A DNA stretch of 64,000 bases from Pseudogemmobacter faecipullorum (GCF_020539525.1 NZ_JACDXX010000019.1:1-64000), one strand, 5' to 3'; counted from the stretch's first letter, positions 1 to 7,775 are shown. A program made the numbers and translations. Notes: a model not told the origin generated them from the letters alone.

Positions 1-215
1 CGGAGCGCCAGCAGCTCTTCCCGATCATGGGTCATAAGCCAGCCACCGCACAAGCAACCGTCCCGCTGGTGGCACATGAATAAAGCTGGTGACTGCTCCC
101 ACGTCTCACCGTCGTAAAGAGGCAGCTTGGCATACTCTTCCGCAGCCCAAATTCCAGGCTCAACGTCTTTTCGGTAAGGGCAAGAGCCGCAGGGAACCTT
201 TGGCGGTTTGAGCAT
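1..215 (-). CDS. DUF6283-like cysteine-rich small protein, 3' end outside window
   Basis: Reading the minus strand from the ATG at 215 gives an open frame of 71 codons that leaves the window. The start has a GGAGG box 8 nt upstream. The protein begins MLKPPKVPCGSCPYRKDV and continues with GIWAAEEYAKLP, FMCHQ and a second cysteine group (CLCGGW). This Cys-rich pattern is what I recall for DUF6283 proteins of plasmids and phages, whose function is unknown. The cysteines suggest metal binding. A longer frame over the same bases (265 to 32) has no such features and is a shadow. The gene diverges from the small gene at 323. Confidence 0.65.
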   Translation of the reverse strand, partial: MLKPPKVPCGSCPYRKDVEPGIWAAEEYAKLPLYDGETWEQSPALFMCHQRDGCLCGGWLMTHDREELLAL

Positions 216-258
216 GGTGTTGCCTCCAATTTATTTTGCCCATTATGGGCTTTTTTTA

Positions 259-295
259 TTGTCACGTCAATTAGTCTGTTATATACCCTGTTGCA
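259..295 (+). promoter_or_regulatory. Promoter with GTTGCATAG box
   Basis: TTGTCA (259-264) is followed after 17 nt by TATACC (282-287), or after 15 nt by TATATA. Directly downstream lies CTGTTGCATAG (289-299). The same TATATA-then-GTTGCATAG arrangement precedes the telomere resolvase gene on the other strand (20272-20290), so a common regulator is likely. The promoter would serve the 59-aa gene at 323. Confidence 0.55.
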
Positions 296-322
296 TAGAT
301 CAAATCAGCCGGAGGAACTTGA

Positions 323-502
323 ATGTCGCGCCCTGAACTGAGCTACCGTGAACTCGCCACCATCCTTGCCGCTTTGCGCCTTTGGCAGCGCACTGACAAC
401 CGCGCTCACATCGAAGAGAGCGTGATCGCCACCGACTGCGAAACTATGCTGGCGCTGGACAACGATGAAATTGACGCGCTCTGCGAGCGCCTGAACGCTT
501 GA
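323..502 (+). CDS. Small hypothetical protein, 59 aa
   Basis: ATG at 323 has a GGAGG ribosome-binding site 7 nt upstream and a promoter at 259-287. The product (MSRPELSYRELATILAAL...ALCERLNA) is short, mildly acidic and probably helical, with no signal peptide or membrane segment. I do not recognise a family. The next gene (516) follows after 13 nt, so the two are probably cotranscribed. The ribosome-binding site and the conserved promoter architecture make it a credible gene despite its size. If the GTTGCATAG box is bound by a plasmid regulator, this gene and the telomere resolvase would be co-regulated. Confidence 0.65.
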   Translation: MSRPELSYRELATILAALRLWQRTDNRAHIEESVIATDCETMLALDNDEIDALCERLNA

Positions 503-515
503 AAGGACCGCAGCC

Positions 516-722
516 ATGACCGCGATCATTCGATATGAGCCAAAGGCCCGCAATCCTGCTTTCAGCTATCCGGTGATCCGCTGCTCGTGTGGCTGCGCTG
601 TCCACTGCGAAGATGGCTGGGCAAATGCCTGCGACCGCTGCGGGACCGAGTTTAATGGGTCAGGCCAGCGGCTCGCGCCTCGTGCCTTCTGGGGCGAGGA
701 AACAGGCGAGAGCTTCGCCTGA
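516..722 (+). CDS. Small zinc-ribbon-like protein, 68 aa
   Basis: The start ATG follows an AAAGGA box. The protein contains two cysteine clusters, CSCGC near residue 23 and CDRCG near residue 40, with an extra Cys-His pair between them. This is a plausible zinc-binding knuckle, possibly for DNA or RNA binding. It directly follows the 59-aa gene and converges on the large minus-strand gene ending at 739. Function is unknown; the cysteine spacing is the only functional clue. Confidence 0.6.
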   Translation: MTAIIRYEPKARNPAFSYPVIRCSCGCAVHCEDGWANACDRCGTEFNGSGQRLAPRAFWGEETGESFA

Positions 723-738
723 TCCTGCCCAGAACCAT

Positions 739-2730
739 TCAACGGGATGGACTATAGGAAAAGCCGTAGCCTCTGGTCTGCGGCTTTTCCATGTTCGAGG
801 ACTGGTAGCGCTCCACCGAGGCCAGAACCTTCTCTGCCTCGTTCTGATCCAAGCCATAGGCTCGATCTAGCAGACGGGTTATGTCTGCCCTGTCGCCAGC
901 CTGCTGCGGCACAAACAGAGCTTTGCCCGCTGCCGTGTAGATTTCAGGGTCACGGCCAGAGGCAATGTCCCGCTGCTGCATAGGCTCATAATCAGCGTCC
1001 GCAAGTCCTGTGTGGATCGCCATAAAGGCTGCTGCCTTATAGTCAGTGTCCAGCGCCATCGAGCTGACATTGCGGGTGACATGCTGGACCATCCCCTTGC
1101 CGGTCAGGATCGGCAATGACACGTCTTCGCCATCCGCTGTCCTGCTCTGCTCAACATAGGTCTCCGGCTTTACCATCCCCCTTTCCAACTCACGGAAATG
1201 GACAGACAGGCCATCGCCCTTTTCGCCGTCGCGCTGAATCAGGTAGGCGTGAAAGTATCCTTCCTTCTCGGCATCCCCAGTGTCATTAAATCCCCACGGG
1301 ATCGGCTCATTCCTGTTTCGGAAACTGCGCTCATAGCTCGTCACCGCATCATCCAACGTCATATAGCGACTGGTATGGCTGGATTTGGCGACTTCATCCA
1401 ACATGCCGTGCGGCACGAAAACCGTCACCTCTCTGTTATATCCTGCGCCATCGTTTTGAAGAGCATAGCTCGTTACCGGATCAAGATAGGCTTTGCGCAT
1501 AGCCTCATAGCCCAGCAATTCGTCAGCCAGCGCCATCGCCTTTTCAGCATCTGTTCTGATCGTTTGATAGGCCACAAGCTCCGCACCGATCTGCTGAATC
1601 AGCGCCTGCCTGGTTTCGTAGAACTCGTCCACGAAATCGGCGGGCAGCTCTGGGAAGCGCTGCTGAAAGTCCTCCTTGCTGTCCCCCATGATCTGCCCAA
1701 GCCCATCCAGATATTTCTTGGCTTCCATGCGGTTATCAGCATCCTCGGGCCTATAAAGCTCGTAGGTCGGATAACTGTAGGGGGTGGTGCTGTCAGAAAT
1801 CACATGCTCTGGGATTTCCGCCATGAAGCGCTGCGTATTCCTGTAGATGTAGTCATACTCAAGCGAGTGGCGACCCGTGTAAGGGTTATCTATCGCTTCC
1901 TCCAGGCTGGCAAAAGAGAAGCTGGAGACTGTCAGCTCGTTCTCTCTTGTCCTGGAATCCACCGTTTTCACCCCAGGGTGAAAGCGATCCCCGATCTGCA
2001 TGACAATCTGGGTCTCTTCGTCAAGGAAAGCGTAACCCATTTGCTTTGTCTCGGGACTGGACCAGACCAGCTTGCGCTCATTCTCGCTGTCGAGGTGCTT
2101 ATACTTCGCCAACTCGGGTTCAACCCGCTCGATGATTTGAACTGTCTGCGCCACAAGATCCCGAACGAACACGTCGGGCAGCTCTGGGAAGCGCTCGCGC
2201 AGGTTCTTTTCGGGGTCATCGCCCATCAGCTCTTTCATTTTGCTCATGTAATGGGCCGCAATCATGCGGTTTTCGGCCCTCTCAGGGGAATTGAGCTTCG
2301 GAGGTTCGTTTATCTCTGGGATGCCTCTGTAGATCACAGAGGGAGGCACTGCATCGAAACCGCCCGTCATTTCCGCAATGTAGGCATGTTCAAACTCATT
2401 ACCGCCCAGATAGAACTTTTGCCGCGCATCCTCTAAATTGCTGAACGAGAATGCGGACCAGTGAAGGCTCTCTGCTGATGTTCGCACATCGCTGCTGATA
2501 AAGCCTGGATGATACCTCTCACCCACTTTGACAACGACGGCTAGGCGCTCTTCCTCCGGCCTCGGTCTCTCCCAGCGTCCTTCCCAGACAATAGGGGGTT
2601 GGGACGCGGCCTCCTGCGCCATGCGCAGGCTTTCTTCAGCATAGTATCTCTCAAGCTCCGCCTCTTCGTCATAATCGACAGGCGGCTCTTGAGATGCGAT
2701 CTGATGACCGGCTTCGGGAAGACGTGCCAT
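739..2730 (-). CDS. Large hypothetical protein with an internal duplication, 663 aa
   Basis: I recognise no named family. The striking feature is an internal repeat: residues about 65-220 and 240-400 share the same order of motifs. These are a RYHPG or RFHPG turn, an FSF-x2-LE-x-A stretch, NRM-x-A-x2-Y, MGD and RFPELP-x2-FV. The C-terminal third has no such repeat and includes a segment VTVFVPHGMLDEVAKSSH. There is no signal peptide or membrane segment, so it is probably cytoplasmic. The protein is acidic at its N-terminus. The following gene upstream (2747-3028) runs in the same direction with a 16-nt gap, which suggests an operon of two. Confidence 0.7.
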   Translation of the reverse strand: MARLPEAGHQIASQEPPVDYDEEAELERYYAEESLRMAQEAASQPPIVWEGRWERPRPEEERLAVVVKVGERYHPGFISSDVRTSAESLHWSAFSFSNLEDARQKFYLGGNEFEHAYIAEMTGGFDAVPPSVIYRGIPEINEPPKLNSPERAENRMIAAHYMSKMKELMGDDPEKNLRERFPELPDVFVRDLVAQTVQIIERVEPELAKYKHLDSENERKLVWSSPETKQMGYAFLDEETQIVMQIGDRFHPGVKTVDSRTRENELTVSSFSFASLEEAIDNPYTGRHSLEYDYIYRNTQRFMAEIPEHVISDSTTPYSYPTYELYRPEDADNRMEAKKYLDGLGQIMGDSKEDFQQRFPELPADFVDEFYETRQALIQQIGAELVAYQTIRTDAEKAMALADELLGYEAMRKAYLDPVTSYALQNDGAGYNREVTVFVPHGMLDEVAKSSHTSRYMTLDDAVTSYERSFRNRNEPIPWGFNDTGDAEKEGYFHAYLIQRDGEKGDGLSVHFRELERGMVKPETYVEQSRTADGEDVSLPILTGKGMVQHVTRNVSSMALDTDYKAAAFMAIHTGLADADYEPMQQRDIASGRDPEIYTAAGKALFVPQQAGDRADITRLLDRAYGLDQNEAEKVLASVERYQSSNMEKPQTRGYGFSYSPSR
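757..790. terminator. Hairpin at the convergent gene ends
   Basis: GGAAAAGCCG (757-766) and CGGCTTTTCC (781-790) form a perfect 10-bp inverted repeat with a 14-nt loop. It lies between the end of the plus-strand gene at 722 and inside the last codons of the minus-strand gene ending at 739. A T run is part of the stem, so it could terminate plus-strand transcription. Confidence 0.4.
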
Positions 2731-2746
2731 AGCTCCTACCCCCTAT

Positions 2747-3028
2747 TCATGCGTCGGCTGTTAGAGCGATGCCGAACTGTTCCATGCAGACCACAGCCAG
2801 ATGCTCAAACGGCAGCTCAAGATCGTCGGCCACCTGACGCAGCAGGCTCTTCGGGGCGCGAGCCATGATCTGTCTCAGTTGAGCAAAGCTCTCGTCAGGG
2901 AAGTTGCGACCTAGCAGGCAGGCCAGCAGGATATGCAGCTCGATCTGCCCCTGATTGACCGAGACCCGCGCCAGTTTGCGCAGGCTCTCGGGAGGCGACT
3001 TCAGGATTTGGGCTTCTGCGTCAAGCAT
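2747..3028 (-). CDS. Hypothetical protein, 93 aa
   Basis: I chose the ATG at 3028 (MLDAEAQILKSPPE) because a GTGGAGACC box lies about 8 nt upstream. A longer in-frame reading starts at 3043 but lacks a ribosome-binding site. The product looks all-helical and soluble, with IELHILLACLLGRNFPDE in the middle. No family is recognised. It sits upstream of the 663-aa gene in the same orientation and diverges from the acyltransferase-like gene at 3134. Confidence 0.55.
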   Translation of the reverse strand: MLDAEAQILKSPPESLRKLARVSVNQGQIELHILLACLLGRNFPDESFAQLRQIMARAPKSLLRQVADDLELPFEHLAVVCMEQFGIALTADA

Positions 3029-3073
3029 GGGTGGTCTCCACAAATGAGTGCGATGACCATAGCGTAAACAATC

Positions 3074-3090
3074 AAATTGTTATTTACTAC
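3074..3090 (+). promoter_or_regulatory. TTGTTTACA-type box upstream of the acyltransferase gene
   Basis: AAATTGTTATTTACTAC matches the AATTTGTTGTTTACA box seen at 27311, 40344, 48669 and 61523. It lies about 45 nt upstream of the start at 3134. Confidence 0.4.
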
Positions 3091-3133
3091 AAATAACCGA
3101 TCACGGGTTTTAGAAACCGACAACGGGCCGAAT

Positions 3134-3667
3134 ATGAACACCGCTACCGGACCTTCAAAAAAGCATGTTTCCTTGCCGATCTGGCGTCGGGCGATCCTTG
3201 CCGCATTTCGGACCCGAGCGATCTGGACCGAACAGGCCGCTAGACTGTGCGAAGGACCGTGCATCGTCATCTGCAACCACGGCTCGATGCTGGATGGCCC
3301 ACTTTTGGCCTTATCCTCCCCGATCCCCATGACCTATGCCGTCACACCGGCCTATGCCATCCAGAACCCTTGGACGCGGCGCGGATTGGCCGCTCTGAGC
3401 CGCATGGGCTTGGGTAGGGTCATTCCCCTATCCCAAACACATTCCCTCGCCCTGCGGGGCCTCTGTGCGGCGCTACAGCGTGGGGAGAGTGTGATGATCT
3501 TCCCGACGGGTCAGATAGCCCCTGGCCCCGAGCTGGCTGGGTATCAGTGGCTGCACAGGAAAACGGGTGCGCCTGTCTACCGCGTCCAGATTTCAGGAGC
3601 CGATCGCTCCCGACTATTTGCGGACGGCGGCACGAGGCTTTGGCCTGAGATTACCGTCACCATCTGA
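3134..3667 (+). CDS. PlsC-like acyltransferase, 177 aa
   Basis: The protein carries the glycerophospholipid acyltransferase signature NHGSMLDG (the family's NHx4D motif, here residues about 47-54). A later FPTGQ occupies the place of the usual FPEGTR motif. Proteins of this family transfer a fatty acyl group to lysophosphatidate or a related acceptor at the inner membrane. At about 177 residues it is shorter than typical PlsC. I prefer the ATG at 3134 over the upstream in-frame TTG at 3077, because the latter overlaps a regulatory box. A lipid-acyltransferase gene on a conjugative plasmid is unusual; it may modify the envelope or act on another acceptor. Confidence 0.65.
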   Translation: MNTATGPSKKHVSLPIWRRAILAAFRTRAIWTEQAARLCEGPCIVICNHGSMLDGPLLALSSPIPMTYAVTPAYAIQNPWTRRGLAALSRMGLGRVIPLSQTHSLALRGLCAALQRGESVMIFPTGQIAPGPELAGYQWLHRKTGAPVYRVQISGADRSRLFADGGTRLWPEITVTI

Positions 3668-3668
3668 C

Positions 3669-3697
3669 AAAAAAAGCCGGAGCAGTCACGCTCCGGC
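3669..3697 (-). terminator. Rho-independent terminator
   Basis: GCCGGAGC and GCTCCGGC (3676-3683, 3690-3697) pair around a 6-nt loop. Read on the minus strand the stem is followed by seven T residues, so it ends the minus-strand unit 4254-3721. Confidence 0.75.
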
Positions 3698-3720
3698 AGT
3701 CATCACCACAGGAAGAAAAT

Positions 3721-3957
3721 TTACTGGGCCTGATCTGCCACCAGATCGTTGATCTTGTTCGGCATGAAGCCTGCCCAGTGGTCATCATCGGCAATCACCA
3801 CAGGAGCCTGCCGGTATCCGAGTGCCTGAACCTTCGCCATCGCCTCTTCGTCTTGGGTCAGGTCCACGGTGTCATATTGGATCTTCTTCGCATCCAGCGC
3901 CCTTTTCGTCGCCACGCACTGCACACAATCCGGTTTCGTGTAGAGAGTTACCGCCAT
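3721..3957 (-). CDS. NrdH-like glutaredoxin, 78 aa
   Basis: The short protein has the NrdH-redoxin active site CVQC (residues 11-14) after a MAVTLYTKPD beta strand, the QAPVV cis-proline segment near residue 50, and a C-terminal WAGFMPNKI in the region that contacts thioredoxin reductase in NrdH proteins. These cytoplasmic redoxins reduce ribonucleotide reductase. The length is typical. It follows the HU-like gene by 15 nt on the same strand, and a strong terminator lies directly downstream. Confidence 0.8.
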   Translation of the reverse strand: MAVTLYTKPDCVQCVATKRALDAKKIQYDTVDLTQDEEAMAKVQALGYRQAPVVIADDDHWAGFMPNKINDLVADQAQ

Positions 3958-3972
3958 CGTCTTTTCCTCAGA

Positions 3973-4254
3973 TCATACGACCGATTTGAGGCCCTTTAGG
4001 ACCGTTGCTGTCACACGCCGATCTGCTGGCCGGAGCAGAGATTCACCCGTCGCAGGGTTACGGACCATGCGCTCGCCGCGCTCGCGGCAGGCCACTTTCA
4101 CGATCCCAGGCAAGGTGACGCTGCCACCATTACCGATTTCGTCATGCACAACTTCCGTCAGCGCATTGAGGATTTTCGAGACCGTGTTTTTGTCCACCTC
4201 TGCCGTCTCTGCGAGCTGCACGATCAGTTGGGTCTTGCTCAGTCCGGTTGCCAT
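3973..4254 (-). CDS. HU/IHF-family DNA-binding protein, 93 aa
   Basis: The sequence has the HU/IHF plan: an N-terminal helical part (LSKTQLIVQLAETAEVDKNTV), the GGSVTLPGIVKV strand, and the RNPATGE arm motif with the conserved proline that intercalates in the DNA minor groove. Length is standard. Such proteins bend DNA and assist replication, recombination and telomere or integrase reactions. A plasmid-borne copy could serve the telomere resolvase or the tyrosine recombinase, which is inference. It is transcribed with the NrdH-like gene. Confidence 0.85.
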   Translation of the reverse strand: MATGLSKTQLIVQLAETAEVDKNTVSKILNALTEVVHDEIGNGGSVTLPGIVKVACRERGERMVRNPATGESLLRPADRRVTATVLKGLKSVV

Positions 4255-4333
4255 CAGTTTTCACCCTGAAAGTTGCTGTTTGGTCAGGAATAAGCGTAAA
4301 TTTGCATTTTATTCTTTACAACCTTTTTAGTCG

Positions 4334-5536
4334 CTACCCTCGCTCAAAGAAGCCATGATGCGGCCGATTTTCTCCCCATCGCAGCGTGTCTTTGCCAAAG
4401 CGGGCGTTTACAGCATCCACCAGCTCCGAGACCTTTTCCCCCGTGGTCTTCTCCGCAGGCCGAAGCGGGGCGAAGAGATCACCGGCGCGATCGGCCAGCA
4501 AACTCACATCCCCGAGCTGCACAGAAACCGAAATCGCCTGCCTGGGCCTGTGCCGCCGCCAAATAGCCTCCCAAAGCTGCCGGTGCAGCTTGAGGAAGTA
4601 AGCAGTGTCCTGCGATGCCTCGCACCGAAGACGCAGACTAGCCCCGCCCTCGGGCAGAAAACTCACCGATAGCGAAAATGATTTTGCGACACGTCCATCC
4701 CTGCGCAGGCGGGATGCTGACTTTTCGACCAGCCAGCGCCCTACCAGATAAGCCTGGCTGATTGGCCTGCTGTCGGGCGCCAGAACCTTACTGTTGCCGT
4801 AGCCATGCCTTTCCGTCGTCACGAGGGGAATATCCGCTCCCTGTAAGGCACGAACAAACCGCTCCCCTTCTATCGACCCCCAGATCAGCCGTGCGTGGCG
4901 GGGATCGAGCCGGTAAAGCGCTTCAATGTCCCAGACGCGGGCCTTGTAGAGCTTGGCCTTCACACCTTTGCTGATCCCAGGCAGATCATCGAGTTTAAGG
5001 TGAGAAAGCCGCTGGGGCATGTTGCGTGGACTCAGCCACTGACAGCCATCTGGCTTTTCCAATTTTCCGGCGATCTTTGCCAGCAAGGAATTTGGCCCAA
5101 TTCCAGCAGATAGACGGATGGATTGGCCGATTTCAGTTGCGATCCTCTGCTTCATTGCCTTCACCAGAGCCACCGCACCATCCAGCTCCGACGCGGCCCC
5201 GCCGAGCCGAAGCTGAAACTCGTCAACACTGCGGATGCGCTCAAGCTCTGCCATCTGGTCGAGGATCGCAGCGATGCGCAGGTTGTATTGGACATAGAGC
5301 CGGTGACGACTGGGCAGGAAAACGATCTCGGGACAGAGCCTCTTGGCATCGCGCACAAGCGTTCCCGTTTTCACGCCAAAGGCTTTCGCCTCATAGCTCG
5401 CAGCAACGCAGGCCCCATTGGTCCCGTCAACTGCCGTGATGGCGACGGGTCTGCCGCGAAGGGCTGGGTTCTCGTGCTGCTCCACCGAGGCAAAAAACGA
5501 GTCCATATCGAGGTAAAGTGTCCGAAATTCTCCCAT
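4334..5536 (-). CDS. Y-family DNA polymerase (DinB/UmuC-like), 400 aa
   Basis: Catalytic motifs of translesion polymerases are visible: LDMDSFFASVEQ at residues 8-19 (first metal-binding Asp pair), the YEAK steric region near residue 49, and SVDEFQL near residue 104 (acidic catalytic pair). A helix-hairpin-helix (LPGISKGVKAKLY) near residue 185 and the little-finger region follow. Length matches DinB/UmuC. Such polymerases copy damaged DNA with low fidelity. No UmuD-like protease gene is adjacent. It diverges from the small gene at 5601, leaving a 64-nt intergenic region. Confidence 0.85.
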   Translation of the reverse strand: MGEFRTLYLDMDSFFASVEQHENPALRGRPVAITAVDGTNGACVAASYEAKAFGVKTGTLVRDAKRLCPEIVFLPSRHRLYVQYNLRIAAILDQMAELERIRSVDEFQLRLGGAASELDGAVALVKAMKQRIATEIGQSIRLSAGIGPNSLLAKIAGKLEKPDGCQWLSPRNMPQRLSHLKLDDLPGISKGVKAKLYKARVWDIEALYRLDPRHARLIWGSIEGERFVRALQGADIPLVTTERHGYGNSKVLAPDSRPISQAYLVGRWLVEKSASRLRRDGRVAKSFSLSVSFLPEGGASLRLRCEASQDTAYFLKLHRQLWEAIWRRHRPRQAISVSVQLGDVSLLADRAGDLFAPLRPAEKTTGEKVSELVDAVNARFGKDTLRWGENRPHHGFFERG

Positions 5537-5600
5537 AGCAGTCTGGCCGTTTCACTGGTATTTGTTCGCTAATTGTTCTTTTCGTTTATGAGGTGTGCAG

Positions 5601-5915
5601 ATGGATCGCAAGTCGCAACTGGCAAACGTGGCCTTCGGCGGTGACTGGGCTGAACAGATCATCCCCCGCGAGACTGCCCAAGGCGCAATCGAGACCCTTG
5701 AACGCGCCGTGCGAGGTTGCAGGTATGAGGACTATAGGACTGACGCAGTGCGCGATGCGCTGGAAGTCGTGAGAGTGAAGCCTAAAGGGGATCTTCTAGC
5801 TTCGCGCTTCTGGAAAGCCCTCTCAAACCAAAACCCCGCCCTGCGCGAGCAAGAGGCGAGGGATGCTTTGCGTCTTATTAGGTCGGCTATCGGTGTAGCT
5901 GTTAAAGCTCAATAG
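5601..5915 (+). CDS. Hypothetical protein, 104 aa
   Basis: The ATG at 5601 is preceded by TGAGGTG with about 8-nt spacing; an in-frame GTG at 5595 lies inside that site. The product is a soluble, basic, probably helical protein (MDRKSQLANVAFGGDWAEQI...). No family is recognised. Its 3' end overlaps the convergent PIN-like gene by 7 nt. Confidence 0.55.
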   Translation: MDRKSQLANVAFGGDWAEQIIPRETAQGAIETLERAVRGCRYEDYRTDAVRDALEVVRVKPKGDLLASRFWKALSNQNPALREQEARDALRLIRSAIGVAVKAQ

Positions 5916-6496
5916 CTTTTTGCGGCCTCGGTAGGGGTCATTATTAGGGGCATTCCGAGCGCTGCGAGCTGATCCCGATATTTCTGAAAGTCTTTGGTGT
6001 TACTGGTAACGAAAACATCACGCTTTGCATGAATGTGAGAATATGCAGAGATCACATCGCACCAGACATTGCGCCACTTCGACAGGGCCTCTGACTGTAT
6101 GGCATCATCAGTCAGCTTTTGCCCTTCCGGCAGGTGATCTATTGGCTTGATTGCGACATTTGGAGCCATGATAGCCCAGAGAGCCGACTTTAGCCGGTCA
6201 AACTCTTCGGCATCTGAAACCCAAAATGCGTTTCCGAAGTAACTCAACCCTACGATTGCAGGCATTGGCACAAGGGGCAGGTCATCCAGCCCCAGTGCTT
6301 TGACCCTTTCAAAGAATAATTTGGCATTGCCTGGAAAGAGTTTTGATTTCGTATTCTCAGAAGCCGAAGCGGCGAGCAAAGCCACTTCTATCTCCTGCCT
6401 TCTGTGAGCATCTACCAGACTCTGAACGCTTGCCGCCTGCGGTCTTTGCTCTTCAAGTTCGATCACACAGTTCCAGTCTAGTGTGTAAGTTTTCAA
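5909..6496 (-). CDS. PIN-like domain protein, 195 aa
   Basis: The N-terminus TLDWNCVIELEE places an acidic residue (Asp7) right after the first beta strand. The C-terminal part has WCDVISAYSHIHAKRDVFVTSNTKDF, in which two further aspartates flank a strand and the VTSNTKDF segment. This is the PIN-domain arrangement of acidic residues that bind metal in RNA nucleases. PIN proteins are often toxins, but this one is longer than VapC. The two genes upstream on the same strand encode a ParB-like and an HTH protein, so the three may form a regulated toxin or defence unit. That grouping is inference. Confidence 0.55.
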   Translation of the reverse strand: MKTYTLDWNCVIELEEQRPQAASVQSLVDAHRRQEIEVALLAASASENTKSKLFPGNAKLFFERVKALGLDDLPLVPMPAIVGLSYFGNAFWVSDAEEFDRLKSALWAIMAPNVAIKPIDHLPEGQKLTDDAIQSEALSKWRNVWCDVISAYSHIHAKRDVFVTSNTKDFQKYRDQLAALGMPLIMTPTEAAKSY

Positions 6497-6522
6497 GATG
6501 CCCCCAGCATGTTTCCACCACC

Positions 6523-6843
6523 CTAAAAGCGATAAAGCACTGCCTTTTGTCTGTCGAACAATCTCTCCGCTACTATACCGGCAGGCAAGATTTTTTCAGG
6601 CCAGTCTTCTTCCTTGAACCAGTCATACTCGCTCACATCTATCAGTTGTTCTCTTGGCAGTATAATCGGGACCGGCCTGAAACCAAAAGCGCGAGCGGCG
6701 GGAAGTCTATGTGATCCTTCTAGGGCCAGATACCGGCTTCCAATGCCGACCACCTTAATAACCGGCCCACCCAGTTCTTCCATTTTCGCCATGATCTCGA
6801 CCAGCTTATCAAGATCAGGTTCACGGATAGAATAAATCTCCAT
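6523..6843 (-). CDS. ParB/sulfiredoxin-like nuclease-fold protein, 106 aa
   Basis: The core contains LEGSHRLPAARAFGFRPVPI, which matches the GxHRxxAARxxG motif of ParB-type N-terminal domains and related ParB-like nucleases. The HTH and centromere-binding parts of true ParB proteins are missing, so it is not a partition protein. ParB-fold proteins of this size act as CTP- or ATP-dependent enzymes or as nucleases. It lies between an HTH gene and the PIN-like gene with gaps of 21 and 26 nt, all on one strand. Confidence 0.6.
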   Translation of the reverse strand: MEIYSIREPDLDKLVEIMAKMEELGGPVIKVVGIGSRYLALEGSHRLPAARAFGFRPVPIILPREQLIDVSEYDWFKEEDWPEKILPAGIVAERLFDRQKAVLYRF

Positions 6844-6864
6844 ACACCCCCACCTTTTACAAAA

Positions 6865-7422
6865 TTACTCGTTGGCGTCTTTGCCACCCTTCGGAAACTT
6901 GGTGCGATAATCTTCCGAGATCGCTGAGTAGCGTTGATATATGACCTTTGCTCGTTTCAGCTCACCACCCGAGACCAGCCCACGTTCAATAAGGCGATCA
7001 ATCGCCACCATCCGAGATCGGATAAACTTGATACCAACAGGAAGCTCAGGAAGATCGCTCACCGACACCCAAGGTCCGAACCGGACATTGTTGATTTTCT
7101 CCGCAGCCCTAAGTCCCCAGTTCTCTTCACCAACGACAGGTGCAAGCTCTTCGGCTTTGTCTTTCACGCCTTTGAGCCAGAGCATCTGCTTGACCAACAC
7201 AGATTCAGCGCGATCAAAGTAAAGGTTCAGCAGCAGCCTGGACGCAGGTGAAACCTTATCCTCGCCGCTCTCTTCGGCCTTCACCCAGCGGCTCAATGTG
7301 CGCCGGTCTACGCCCAACAGGATCGCGGCTTCGTCGCGGTCCCAGCCAAATGTTTCCATGAACATTTTGAGTGGCGGCTCTGGCCGCACAGGGGTCGTGG
7401 GGAAGGGGTCTTTAAGGAGCAT
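6865..7422 (-). CDS. HTH protein, 185 aa
   Basis: Residues about 20-60 (FGWDRDEAAILLGVDRRTLSRW) form a helix-turn-helix of the Xre/Cro kind. The remainder is helical with no recognised domain. The ATG at 7422 has GGGA 7 nt upstream; an in-frame TTG at 7437 is an alternative. It is the first gene of the HTH / ParB-like / PIN-like set and could be its regulator or antitoxin. Its promoter region abuts the gene fragment disrupted by the IS at 7726. Confidence 0.65.
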   Translation of the reverse strand: MLLKDPFPTTPVRPEPPLKMFMETFGWDRDEAAILLGVDRRTLSRWVKAEESGEDKVSPASRLLLNLYFDRAESVLVKQMLWLKGVKDKAEELAPVVGEENWGLRAAEKINNVRFGPWVSVSDLPELPVGIKFIRSRMVAIDRLIERGLVSGGELKRAKVIYQRYSAISEDYRTKFPKGGKDANE

Positions 7423-7475
7423 AGCGGTCCCAGCCAATGTGAAATCTGCCTGCGTTTATCACAGCGCTCTGTCTA

Positions 7476-7725
7476 TCACACTGTCTTTTTTTGCCCATCC
7501 TGTCCATAATTTTCGGCTATCTCAGTTACTCTTTCGGCGGATGATGGGACTTCTTTAACAAATGGCGCAGGTGCTGGCCTGAAATTGCGCTCGATCGCTC
7601 CCTTCAACAGTGTCTCGATCTCGGTCTGCGATGCAGATGCTTGGATCTCCACCAGCTCGATACCGGCTTGGCGCAACGCCTCTTTCTTTAGAACGTCGCG
7701 CTTGGGTGCGGACTGTCCGACGTAG
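7476..7725 (-). pseudogene. 3' fragment of a DUF2726-like gene cut by IS insertion
   Basis: The minus-strand frame is open right up to the IS end at 7725. It reads YVGQSAPKRDVLKKEALRQA then GIELVEI, and ends GQDGQKKTV. The pattern of KRD..KKEAL..AGI.LV.I matches the end of DUF2726, a nuclease-like domain found in plasmid proteins. The 5' half is missing. I do not find it on the far side of the island, so sequence was lost or lies elsewhere. A TTG inside the fragment could give a shorter open frame, but it is not a plausible gene start. Confidence 0.6.
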
Positions 7726-7775
7726 TGAACCGTCCCGGGATTGTCGGAGACCTAAAACTCTGAGACAATACCCTT

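Noticed and set aside
238..249. GCCCAT and ATGGGC dyad as telomere remnant
   Set aside because: Only 6-bp arms around one base; far too short for a resolvase target, more likely operator or chance.
32..265. 77-aa minus-strand frame
   Set aside because: A frame with a proper GGAGG site and a cysteine-rich DUF6283-like product starts at 215 in another frame of the same strand.
1198..2436. 412-aa plus-strand frame antisense to the 663-aa gene
   Set aside because: It is the shadow of a coding region; composition is unlike a real protein and no start signal is visible.
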